Notes under the pieces: model-generated
The model's database searches: none
What the model was told of the DNA's origin: nothing
What the model saw: only the letters and a program-made list of their open reading frames with translations
Assembly: GCF_000224145.3 (NCBI RefSeq)
Contig: NC_020169.2
Span: 4,565,252-4,629,251, forward strand
DNA length: 64,000 nucleotides
Direction: 5' to 3'
Source: Ciona intestinalis
Taxonomy: Eukaryota; Chordata; Ascidiacea; Phlebobranchia; Cionidae
Position numbers and translations under genes: made by a program
Shown here: positions 24,001 to 35,683 of the stretch, in pieces
Layout: every line of letters starts with the position of its first letter
How positions within the stretch are numbered: position 1 is the first letter of the stretch

Positions 24001-27000
24001 TACCTATGCAACATACCGCGTATTTTCCTTCCTATTAACATGAAGAAGTGTACTTAATTCCACTTTATTTGCAGATACAAGTATTTATCCCGCTTTTATT
24101 GGAGAAGGCACCAATACCAATGTATCCTTACAACATGTGCAAGGGGTTACCAAGATTGGAGATTTCTTTTTTATATTTGCAAAGTAAGAATAAGAAATAT
24201 CAATGTAATGTTAGTCAACCAGGACTGTACCATATTCTCTTTGCATTTATTTCAATGATTTAAAGGCTAATGTCTGTTTAACAAACTGGAAACGCAAATA
24301 AGGAGTATGATAGTGTTAGCACAAGTAGAATCAGCTACATGTAGGCTATATGTATGTTGATACAGCTGCATTGCCATAGAACATAAGCTTTACAATTCTG
24401 TTTTTCCAGAGACCACATCTTCACTATTGATATGCGTGAAGTGAATCAAACACAATTCCATTTCTCACATGTAAGTTATGTTGTTATATGTACTATAAAA
24501 CCGAGGAGCATGTACATTTTTATAAAATAGCTGACTCAATTGCTACACACAAGAACATAATCTGAATAAAGGTATTTCTGCCTATCAATACATGTCCGAA
24601 TAGATTTAGAAACTCGATAACTATGAGTATGGGAGTGGCAAGTATTCATAATTCACAAAATCCAAGTTCTCACTCAAATTCACATACATAACCATATCAA
24701 TCAGTAACATTGGTAATTTCACAGGTGTTTGACTGGGCATCCACTAAAGATTCAAAAAACCTTTGTCTCAAGAAAGGCATGCCCTCAGAGAAGTGTCATA
24801 ATTATATCAAGATGATTGCAATGGTTCAAACAATAAATGGGAATTCTAAGAAACTTGTGACTTGTGCAACTGAGAGCTTTCAACCAATGTGCAAATATCT
24901 TAAGGTAAACTGATGTTTAAGAAGACACCTATGTTGTAACTTGGTATTGGGCATGAGGTGCATATAAATACACCATGTGTGTATGGTGAATAAAAAGAAA
25001 CCCATGTTATTACTCGACAAAATTTGTACCAATAGACCATTTGTATCTTGGAAATATCCCTGTTTTAAAATACGTAACTTGACGGTAGGTAAGAGGCGAA
25101 TGAATATATCAATTGTGTCTGGTAAGATAAATAACCTTCCTGAATACTATCAGCGTCTTACTTGCCTGAACATTTATGTATTCAAGATCTAAAACACATA
25201 ATAAACAATTCTAAATCTGGTTCTGTTTAAATATAATTACGTTATCTCATAATTCCCATTGTGTTATCACAGATGGATGAGGAAGGCAACTTAACTGACC
25301 TTGGTGAAAGTTTTAGAGGAACATTGACCTGTCCATATGATCCAACTCGTAGTTATGCCAGTCTTTTACTTCCAGGTAAATATGTTGGTGTATTTAAGCT
25401 ATACAAGATTTGCACGATATACAATCTGCCAATTTGTTACTGCATAAATGATGGAGTTGTTTTGTGGGTGAGGTCCTACAGTGAGGCACGCCATTATACT
25501 AGGGACTTGGGCCACAGTAAGCACAATATGCTCGAAAAGGGTTACATTACTGCTGATCAAACTTTTTGCAACATAATATTTATGGTAATGCAAAACTACT
25601 TACATATTTTGTGTTATCCATGTGTTATGTTTTGTAATATAACCCTTGGGTGTGACTACCCCACACCTCATGTCATGCTTCATGTGCAACAGAGTGCCAA
25701 TGCTTCAACCCCTTAGTTTGCCTGTCCCCAGAATAATAATGTTAAATATATATATATATAACCCTTGTTAAGTTTGTTTGTTAGTTTACAATATGTTTAC
25801 CAAATGGTTAAAAAACAATTCCCACAATTGTGGGCGTTTATATATAATTACAATAGTTTCAACGCATTTTCTCCACATATTTAACTTGTTTTTGCTGCTA
25901 ATTAATGCTACCTGATTATCCAAAGCTTTAGTTCAGCAAACAGCTTATTTTCAATGATGCTTCTTAAATGCCTCAGGCTCACAAATAACACATAAGCCCG
26001 CAGAGTGACAACTTTCAATTACTTTTCCTAGAAGTTCATGGAGAAAGTTATTTACCACCTGTATCTTATACAACCTTATATTTCTGCATAGAATATGGCT
26101 AACTTTGTAATAGTTACATGAATAAAATATTAGGAACTATTTTATAATAATAAACTTATTTTTGGGGGGTTGCAAAATGTGTTTTTTTACTTTTTTTTGC
26201 TTTTCGATTTGGGTGTGATAAATTAACATTACAATATTTAAATACACAAACAAAGTTTTGCGTTTTTTAAAAATTTTTATGCTAATCTTTTACAGATGGT
26301 CACTGGTACACTGCAACAGAAGCAGCGTTTGGTGGACATGATGCAGTTCTACACAGATCAAGTCTTATGAATGGAAACGAGGTTCGATTGCGAACAGAAC
26401 AATCTCAGTCTTCATTATTTAAAGGTGGATATATTATATATATATTTATATGAAGTTTTGTTACAGAATATTGTAAAGAAAATATTTAAATAAAGAAATG
26501 GAACAAAAAAGTACAATGACACCTTTAAAATGTTAGATATATAAATAATACACAGTGCCTACGTGAAGGTGACACTACAAGACAACTAAGATTCCCCCCA
26601 GTTATATTTTAGTAACCTCTGTTTATACTTGTTAAAAGTTACATTATTTAAGATGGTCTCATTGTAAAAAGAAAAATATTTTTTGTTTTAGATCCTGAAT
26701 ACATCTCTTTAATTGAGGCTAGCCACCATTTAAATAAGATCTATGTTTTATTTAAAGAGACGGCAACTGAGGATAAATCTTATGTAAGTTGATAATGCAT
26801 TGGGTTTTACATTAACACTACAGTGTTACAGCTGCGTGACCTTTAACCTGATAAGTGACATGTTGCAAACAATGGTTAGAAGTTCAATAGCAATTGTTTG
26901 TCATAGATTGCATTGTTAAATATTTTTAAAGCCTTCTGTGAACAACTTTATTACAGCCCAGGTGACAAACTTTAAACAGTTTCAATATACTACTTACTAT

Positions 27001-30000
27001 GATTTTAAACTATTAGCGCCATGCAGCCAAACTTGAATCTTTAAAAATATTTTAAAACTTTTTAGCACAAACCTTTTTATCCTAAGTAATCTTTATTAGT
27101 TAGCATTGCGGTACACCTGAGACTATATCATGTTGCCCACAGTTTGACAGACTTTACTATACACACCGTACATAACAAATTTGGTGTTCTTTATAGCAAA
27201 CATACACACGGATTGGACAAGTGTGTAAGGGGGACGTTGGTGGTCAATCTGTTCTTCAGAAACAAATTCACTTCATTTTTCCAAGTCCGGCTAAACTGTT
27301 CTCTCCCTGGGCAACCTCCTTTCTATTTCAACGAAGCTTCGGACAGCTCTGGGTTGGTTGCTGTTCACACAAGCAATGGATCAAAGAACGTTTTCTTTGT
27401 TGTGATGAACACACCAAGGTCAGTACATGGTTGGGTTCATTGGTAGAACAAGGATGAGTAAATATTATGGCACATGCCACACTTGTAGTGTCACGCCGTG
27501 TGATTAACATAATGATGTACAAAATGGGTAGCAGAATTCATTTGTCTATATTTAAACTTGTTACATCTATGTGAATTTGGCCTGTGGTAGGCTATGTCGC
27601 TTTTTGGGGATAAACCAGGTCTCATGGCATATCCTGTCATAGTACCTCACCTATACAGAATGTAGTTTTCCCACTTCCCGTTGTAACACACAGATGACAA
27701 ACAGATAAACTGTATAGTCCAACTAACTTTTATAATCTCAATCTCAACAGAAACAGTGTACCAGCATCTGCTCTGTGCGTATTCTCAGAAGATTCAATTG
27801 AAAAGGCACTAACTGGGAATTATATGGAGAAATATACAGATTCCAACTACATAACATACTGGGGTGAACAAACTCAATATCCAAAGCCTCATCCTGCTCA
27901 GTAAGTAATGAAAAGTATGAATGCGGAAAAACGTTATTATGTGTCGGTAAACTTTAATTTTCAATTTCATCAGGATAATATAAGGTATATGTTACATTAT
28001 GCCTAGTAGCAGAACCGGCAGAACAGAAAATACTCATTTTTTGGATTGCGTAACAATCTGCACACACATCTGTATTCATGTGCTGCTTTCATATACCATG
28101 TTATTTATTCTTGATTATTACATTGCAATGATTTAATCAGTGTCAGGCAATCATTTCCATTGAGTTAATTGATAGCTATACACCATATGCAACAATTCGA
28201 CACAAGATTATATGTAATTGATATAAATTACATTAAATGCATATTACTCTGTTGATAAAGTTTACGTGATATTTATTAAATATCAAGATCTTTAGCATTC
28301 TCAGACAATTTAAAAACCTGAGTGACATCACAATTCATATATATGATGTCAAAATAATGTACACTATTTACTTTATGCTACAAAATGTTTGAACAGTATC
28401 ATTCAAGAGGTTATAAACTTTTCGTGACATTCACAGTTGTAGGAACCCTCCAGTGCCACGGAGTGACATGGACTTGACATTCATTCGAAAACATCCACTG
28501 ATGCATGACAATGTAAATGCATGGAACTTAAAAAGCAACCACGGTGGAAGCCATGACGCCCTTCCCTTATTTACCAGGATGACAGAGAAGTAAGACCTAT
28601 AGGGAATATAAGACACCTAAAGAGAGACACGTCTTTGTTCAGCAAGGAAACTAATCCCCGAAACGAGGGGATTTCAGACAGTTTGGACATAGGATTTTTT
28701 CACAACGGTAGACTTAGCATTGTCTGTTCTAAAAATAGCATCACAAAATTTTAAACTTTAAAAGTTTAGCTTTAAAGCTGCAGCTTTGCCAGAAGGATAC
28801 TTCTTTTTCTTTAAAATTCAAATTAAAGATTATTGTACAGTCTGCCTTCTCATATAAAAAGTTTCCACTTAGCTATAAAACCAGCTATTACGTACTTGTT
28901 TTTCATCTTTTGAACTTGACATTTGGTTTCCAGAAACTTCCTGACCACACTCGCGGTGGATGTTCTGACTGATCGACGTAAGACCGTGGTTGTCATGGGA
29001 ACGGAGGATGGGAAGATAATAAAAGTCGTGATCGACCAACACCAAAAAGTGAATGTGGTGGAAGAGAGAGAGGTCTTCAATGAGGAGAAATGCCACCAAC
29101 AAAGCAGGTGTTGTTTCGTTGTTTTTCATGCGTTGTTACGAGCGAGTGACTTTGCAGCGAAAATTTGAATAACAACGGGTCTATAATAGCTTGCAGATCT
29201 TGCAAACATGTATCATGCAAATCTCGGTTTTATGAGACCTGTTTTTTTAATAGATATGATATCAAACTTCAATATTAATTTACTGATTATATTTTTTCGC
29301 CGTTATTTTTATAAAAAATGGTAAACCACCCAAAAACATGAATAAATACTACAAAAGAATACTGTAAGAAGCTTGAGAACCACAGAAATAAACATATGAA
29401 GATAATAATGCTTGTCATTATTAACAATGTTAGATAATCCTGTGGTGATTGGCAAACATGAGAGCTCAGAAGCGATTATGGTCGAATTTTGAAGGATCTA
29501 ACATTTTGACCTTTGCTATTTAGCAAGCGGGTGTGTTATCACAACACAAGCAAAGGCTTGGAGGGTTCTATGTTTGTTAAACAGCATTTGCAGCCAACTG
29601 CAGCAGTTCTCATGCAAAAATTTATTTCCACAGATCTATTCAAAAAATTGTGATAGACAAAGAGAGTGGGAACATGCTCGTACAGTTTGAAAGTTGTGTG
29701 GTTGCTGCACCACTGTGCCCTCTGCATAACACTTGTGTGCAAAGGTTAGTAATTAAAGTGTAAACCAGTATCAAGATAAACAAAGCAGATGAAACATTTG
29801 AAAAGAGTTTTAGCCATGGTTACTGGAAGACATTTAAAATAAACAGATCCAAAATAAAGTTTGCACATTTTTACATTTTTAGCTTTTATTTTAAAGCCTG
29901 TTTTGTATGGCCCAACCACATACAAACAAAATCTAAAACAGCTTATAATGCAATATGTTACTTCTTTATGTTTAAAAGATATGTTTTTATTTTGACATCA

Positions 30001-33000
30001 CATGTAATATTAAAACAGAACATGTTCTGCTGCAAGTGATCCTTACTGTAGTTGGAACAGAAACCTCCAGAAATGTCTATACACTCATTACCTTTCAACC
30101 TATTCAAGTTTTCATTATGACACTACACCCTGTAAAGAAGATACGGCTGGTAAGAATAATGCATAAGGTTAGATTGAAGATAAGATAGCATTGGATGGGG
30201 TCCAGCAAAGGATATCAGCTTACACAATCACAGCTAACTAGGTCAACAGAGATGCATTGTTTGTCTTGCACCTAAATTTTAGAACAGATTTTCACACTGA
30301 GGAGTAAATTGATTTCTATCAGTGACATAAGCTTATATAAAAATATATAAATTTAAAACTGATGTATCATTCTCAATACATGTTGCGCTAAGTTTAAGCT
30401 ACCTATTTTACTCTGCAATCTGATACTTTTCATCAAAATAAGTATTATGTTAGCTACAAACCCAATGCCAAACATACGCTATTAAAATATACAACTTTAT
30501 GCAAATGTGCTCTAGATTTTTATTCAATTTATCTAAATAATAATATGAAAATACTAAAAATATTTAAACATTATGAGTAACCGACTTTTATGAATCATTT
30601 TACAGGCGCAGCAGTTTTGGAAGTTCATAATCCTGATGAAGAACTTGTGACCAGTGACAACCATACAGAAACCCCAACAATCAACCCTAATATAACTGAT
30701 GTAAACCACTAGGTAGCACCTTGCCCCCTAAAACACTGCTGGCGTCAACCTCTCCTATGTTAGTGATTATATTAGCAATCGTGATTTTCTTTGTTGGTTT
30801 TGTTCTGGGAGCAGTCATTTGCTTCTTTAGAAGGAAGAAAAAGGGGGAAGAGAATTTCACTTTGGCGGAAATTTAAAGCAACTGCAAATGTAAGTTCTAT
30901 ATTTTTTTCATAACTTTTTGAAAAGAGATTTTAAAAAGTGTAATGAGTTACAACCAACAGAATTTACAATGTTGCAACATAAGGGTACTTTGTTTTATTT
31001 ATTCATTTATCAACTGTCATTAAGTTATTATCATATCATAAACAATATATATTTATATACATATACAATATATCAGGGAGGGAACCATATTGCCAAGGAA
31101 AGTTCAGATTACAACCAACAAAAGGTTTCACGGTCACGGCAACCAAGTGGTAATAGGTGAGACATAAACACAGCATTAACCAAGTCCTTACACTAACCTC
31201 ATAATGTATACAGTCTTATGATTGTATATGCTACAGTGTAACAAAGTAAAATAGAAATCTCATGGCCTATTTATAGCCGATTCATGTCTGGGAATATATT
31301 GTCTGGTGCTAATCTCTGGATTAAACATAGTTATAACCTTTNNNNNNNNNNNNNNNNNNNNNNNNNNNNNNNNNNNNNNNNNNNNNNNNNNATTTATAGC
31401 TGATTCATGAAATACAAGAATTACTTTTATGTGCGTGATTCATTTTTCAGGATATATTTTAAGCATTACATGTTATAATAATGTCTGGGTATATAACGTC
31501 TGTTTGTCTGGTGCTAATCTCTGGATTAAACACAGCAATAACCTTTAGTTTAAAATAAATTTATAAGTTTAACAGCCACAATTTTTAACTAATGCTTTTC
31601 CCAAACTTTTTATCTATTGCGTATTTTAGCGACTTATGTTGGCTGATCTTTGCTATCGTTTAGAAATAGGAGAGATAAATAAAAATTATGTTAATTTGGG
31701 GATATTCAAAGCATTACAATAATGTCTGACTATGTAACTCTTATAGTCACATTTCTGCATTGATACATGAAAAGTACAGTTTTAATTTAAATTGATCATT
31801 TAAAGGCAAAGTTCTGGTCGGGATCCTCGAGGAAGTGACTACAGGGGTAGCAGAAGTGACGAGGAAGTTTTCGACAAATCAGAGCTGCCCGTTATTGACC
31901 AACCCACCAATCACAGACAGAAAAAGGTTTAAATACATTTTAAATTTTTATATTTTCAAATTGTGCTTTCAAATGTTAGAATTATACAAAAGCTTAGTTA
32001 GAAACATAACTTTTAACAGATGTGGTTCATCTATTTTTACCTAAATGACTAATTAACAAACAGTGCTTATTATTCATGGTATTTACCAATTCCCAGATGA
32101 TGTCAACCAGTAGTAGCCAAGGTGGAAGACAAGCAACACGTGCTTCTAAACATTCAACTGGATCTAATGGTGTCGAACATGCCGAACAACAAGAAAGTCC
32201 AGTGAGTAATAATTGCAAAATGAACTAACAAAAACTAAAACCTGAGTTATAGGTTGGGAAGGGTAGAAGGTTATTAGAGAAAGCTAAAAAAACTATATGT
32301 ACATAGTTTTCTAAATTTAAGCAATCTATAATATAAATTCAGATGTGCAGAGTTGAATAAAAGTTTTGTGTTTTATTTTAGACACAGCAAGATTTCTATG
32401 ATGCACAGTTTGTCCGCCAGTTATCAAATGGGAGCGGCCACAGTCTTGAAATGACTGGCCCTCTTGAAAATGAGGCATTTGCTCCAAGTTCTCCACACAA
32501 AATGTCCCGGGTTCCACCTAACAGATCCACCTCATTCCCAGCCCCACCACTTTACCGAACATACAGCGTCGATCAACCAAATACAATCGGCCACCCGCGA
32601 CAAAACCGCCGACCAATCGCGCGCCAGCATTCACTCCAAGTGCAGCGGAACCCACAGCAGGCAATGTTTAACCAGCCACCAATCCAAATGGGTCAATTCC
32701 CACAGCAACAGACTATGCCACACCCTGCTAATGGTCAAGGGTGGATGGTACAAACACCAAACAGACAGAAGCCAAACGGGAAACCTTTCGATCAGCGTCA
32801 AATGACTCACAGTCTTGATAGAAGACAACTACAAAAGGGACAGAACCAATATATGAAAGAAGGACAAATGATGGGTGAGTAATGATAGAGTGCAGGTTTC
32901 TAAAATACAAACAGTAATTTCTTGGCCTACTAGTTAGCAAATAATATCTCAATAACATTTAAATCACTATACAAAAAGTTTGAAAACTACCCACTTTATA

Positions 33001-34322
33001 AGCACATGTTATTTCACACTGCCTAAATATAGAGACAAAATATAACTAAATCTTGTATAAGCTTTCAAATACTAATTATTTCTAAATATATTTCAACATT
33101 GCTGAATAGTCTGGCTCATATTAAAGAATGTAACATGTAGTTAGACCTAAACAATGTGCTTTCAGTTCCAACTACACCAACTGGATACTCCATGCCCCAC
33201 CATCGAAAACGTTATGTAAGTGAACCAGGTAAAAGTGCAATTCCCCAATCTCACATGCAAATGTTGCAACCAACTCAATATCAGTCAATACAAGAGGAAC
33301 AAGAGCCTTTTATTCCAAGCAATTCAGCAGCTGACAGTGAAAAAATGCGCAGGGAACATTTATCGCTTAATGTGCTGCCAGTATACGAGCAAGACCCGAA
33401 CGCAGCTGCTCAAAATATTGTCAAAACTGCCCCAGCAATGATCCAGGACCAATTGGAGCCTTTGTTCACAATTCCTGGAGTGAGACAGTACCCTGGTAGA
33501 TACCCAACTCACTCGAACCCAGGCACCCCTATGCGAGAAGCTCCCCCACAAATGTTTGAAGACATGAACGGGGATCAATATAAACGACATACAACTTTAC
33601 CGAACAAACCAAAGCCCAAAATAATCCCAACGCAACAAATGCAGCAAATTTTGAACAGAGAAACTCCACAGCGACCACAGGTGTTAAATTTAAATCAAAA
33701 CAATTCCCTTCAACCTGTGCTACAAAGCAAATCGAGTCCAGCAGTGACACCTAGTGATGGAAGGCCAGCTTTTCCAAACACACAAAGAAATCGACATAGC
33801 AGTGGAAAAACACAGGTACTGCAGAAAATGTTACGAATAATATGTCTACCTTTATCATGAATTCCAACATTTTTTTAAAATCTACACAGACGAAAATAAC
33901 TGAGATTAAATTTAAAAAATGTTTAAAATAGCAAGAATTTTTTAGTTTTAAGACTCCCACATATATGGCAAGTATTAGGTTTTCCTTTGAGAAGAAAAAG
34001 ATGTAGGCTACTAACTTGACTAATATGAATTAAACAATATAAAAATAAGAATCTAAGGTAATGGGGCAACTATCAAATATGACCCCTAGGTCATATATCG
34101 CCTTTTGCCCTCACTCAAGAAGGCAGAAATGTTATAGGCCTATAACCATGAAGCGTACTTATGACTCACTAAAGCCATTCATTTCCATCACAGCTGACTC
34201 CATCATCACCAGTCAAATCAATCGTCCCCATTAACTTTACCACAAACAATAACCAGAACAACGGGAATGGCCATGTTGGGTTAAAAGCAAGGAAACCGTC
34301 TGGTGAAAAACAGCACCAGTGA
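18016..34322 (+). CDS. Transmembrane semaphorin, Sema6-like
   Basis: Twenty exons: 18016-18130, 24075-24183, 24410-24470, 24725-24904, 25273-25375, 26296-26424, 26692-26783, 27197-27418, 27751-27900, 28437-28589, 28934-29107, 29634-29744, 30019-30149, 30606-30889, 31077-31156, 31806-31926, 32097-32201, 32382-32874, 33166-33815 and 34194-34322, about 1,195 residues. The start has a good context (GCCATGG) and a hydrophobic leader. The Sema domain (about residues 45-510) shows GEGTNTNVSL, RIGQVCKGDVGG, VRLNCSLPG and HPLMHDN. A PSI domain follows (CSAASDPYCSWN), then a membrane segment (VIILAIVIFFVGFVLGAVI) and a 400-residue Pro/Gln-rich tail with FPAPP, close to EVH1-binding motifs; Sema6 tails bind EVL. 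Known role: plexin-A ligand/receptor in axon and cell guidance. Exon 8 needs a one-base correction near 27265. Exon 14 is in phase overall, but its membrane segment lies in a different frame from both ends. Confidence 0.85.
18155..18370 (+). mobile_element. MITE copy at the start of semaphorin intron 1
   Basis: TAGTAGGGTGGGGGAAGATG..TTTGATAGTAAACAAAG..AAAGGTGTCCTATCTTCC..CCTACTATA. It begins only about 25 bases after the exon 1 donor. Confidence 0.75.
19139..19337 (+). mobile_element. MITE copy, forward orientation
   Basis: TATAGTAGGCTGGGGAAAGA..CATTTGGTAGTAAGC..GTGCTAAAGGTGTCCCATCT..CACCCTACTATA. Near full length, with TA-rich flanks. Confidence 0.75.
22195..22382 (+). mobile_element. MITE copy, first of a tandem pair
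   Basis: ATATAGTAGGGGGAGAAATG..CCCCATTTGGTAGTAAC..AAGGTGTCCCATCTTCCCCC ACCCTACTATA. Forward orientation. Confidence 0.75.
22383..22556 (+). mobile_element. MITE copy, second of a tandem pair
   Basis: Starts at the next base: TAGAGGAGAGATGGGACACC..CTATTCGGTAGTAAAC..TTAAAGGTGTCACGTCTCAC CCCACC. Same orientation as the first copy; it is more diverged at its right end. Confidence 0.7.
22800..22875 (-). repeat. tRNA-like (SINE-type) fragment
   Basis: On the minus strand, GACTCAATGGTAGAGCC (22847-22863) resembles a pol III A box and GGTTCGAGGC (22813-22822) is a B-box match, 25-30 bases apart as in a tRNA. The anticodon arm does not fold convincingly, so a decayed tRNA or tRNA-derived SINE head is more likely than a working tRNA. 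Confidence 0.4.
23209..23408 (-). mobile_element. MITE copy, reverse orientation
   Basis: ATAGTAAGGTGGGGGGAGAT..GTTAGCGCATAAT..GGACCATCTTGCCCCAACCTACTTTA. Diverged but full length. Confidence 0.7.
31342..31391. other. Assembly gap (50 N) in semaphorin intron 15
   Basis: The gap is flanked by near-identical sequence on both sides (TCTGGTGCTAATCTCTGGAT occurs at about 31302 and 31508), so it lies in a local direct duplication. No exon is obviously lost, because exons 15 and 16 join in phase. Confidence 0.8.
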
Positions 34323-35683
34323 TCCAATGCAATATTTTGTTTTTACATTATTTGTGATTATTGTAAATCCTGCTTGCTTTAACAAAGCGTATGTTTTTGC
34401 TTTTAACGAATGTCGTATCTTTTTGACATTAGCGTAATATTTTATTGTTACAATAATTCACCTAAAGTTCATTTACTTTTTACAGCCGCGCCATATATTT
34501 AGATATGTGTTTTTCATACATTCGTATACCAAAGCTAAATTTGATCCTGTTTTATTGCGTCACATTGTTAAGTTATAACACCTTTCATCTTGTTACAAAA
34601 GATATAAAAAGGAAAATTAATTTATAATAATATTGGAATTTCACAAGGGCATTATAATTCATCATTTTTTTTATAAACCTTACCTCTGGAAATAGAACTT
34701 TATTTACAAAAAAAGGCCAACTCCCTAAAATATATCCAACTGTTTATGCCTCTGTCTGTGCCTTATCCCAGTTTAAATCCCCTTATGCCTCTATTTGTAA
34801 ACATTGTTTTTAGACTGTAAATTTGCTGTGTGTCCTATCGTGCCCCAAAATACCAGTCACAGTTGTTTATTGTTTGCACTTAACCGACTTTTGTTTCTTG
34901 CCGTTAACATTTGTCAAAAGTTTCCAATATTTCAACACTGCCAACTAAACATTGAAATGTTATTTCATGTTTTAAATAAAATTGAATATACTAAATATTG
35001 TAGGTGACTGTTTTTTAAAACTTTAGTTATATTTTACACTGCAAGACTGGTTTTAGGGATAATTATAGCAAGTTAGAAAACTCTTTTTATTGGTTAATAA
35101 CTAAATCGTATAAATGTACTTAAAACTGGAACAAATACACAAATGTATTTAGGTTTAAAAGAATTTCAAAATCCAAGCATCAAATGCAATAGGATATGCC
35201 ATATGTCCCTTATGTGACCACAAACATATTACAAACGGAATATTGTACAATTTAAAATATACAAAAGGAATGTTGTACAATTATATAAAACTTGCCCGTT
35301 AAAACGAACATATCACTTACATTTTGACGTCTGAGTTTCTCCTCTTCATGCCTTACTAAAAACGCTGTTGTTGTTACAGGGGATTCCCCTTCGTAGTTGT
35401 TTACTTTTCAATGCACTTTTCATCGTCGTTATATACAACACAAAGCAAAGCGTTCGCGTGACCGCTGTATTTGCTCACGGCTTAAATATGCAGTCCTCAG
35501 CTCAGGATGTATTTGCGCGAAATCGTAACTTTAAGTTTAGCAAAAGAAGTATTTAAGCAATGTTTATAGACGAAAAGACCCATACTGTGCATTGTAACTT
35601 TGTTATTTTTAACTCATTTTTGCAACTACACTAATGTGTTTAATTAATGTTAAATGTTTTAGAATTCTATTACCTGGTTTATT
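34323..35683 (+). other. Semaphorin 3' UTR and NCLX upstream region
   Basis: No coding exon was recognised. The first part is probably semaphorin 3' UTR up to about 35 kb and the rest the NCLX promoter. A frame at 35368-35556 has no recognisable content. Confidence 0.4.
34975..34980 (+). terminator. Candidate polyadenylation signal of the semaphorin
   Basis: AATAAA about 650 bases after the semaphorin stop codon. It is the clearest signal before the next gene. Confidence 0.4.

Larger units (their letters stand above)
18371..24074 (+). other. Remainder of semaphorin intron 1
   Basis: No exon was found. The interval holds four more MITE copies and a tRNA-like fragment, listed separately. Otherwise it is AT-rich unique-looking sequence. 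Confidence 0.6.

Noticed and set aside
30710-30712. TAG as the true end of the semaphorin
   Set aside because: A membrane helix and six further in-phase exons follow, so I treat the stop as a frame error or as the end of a minor secreted form, not the gene's end.
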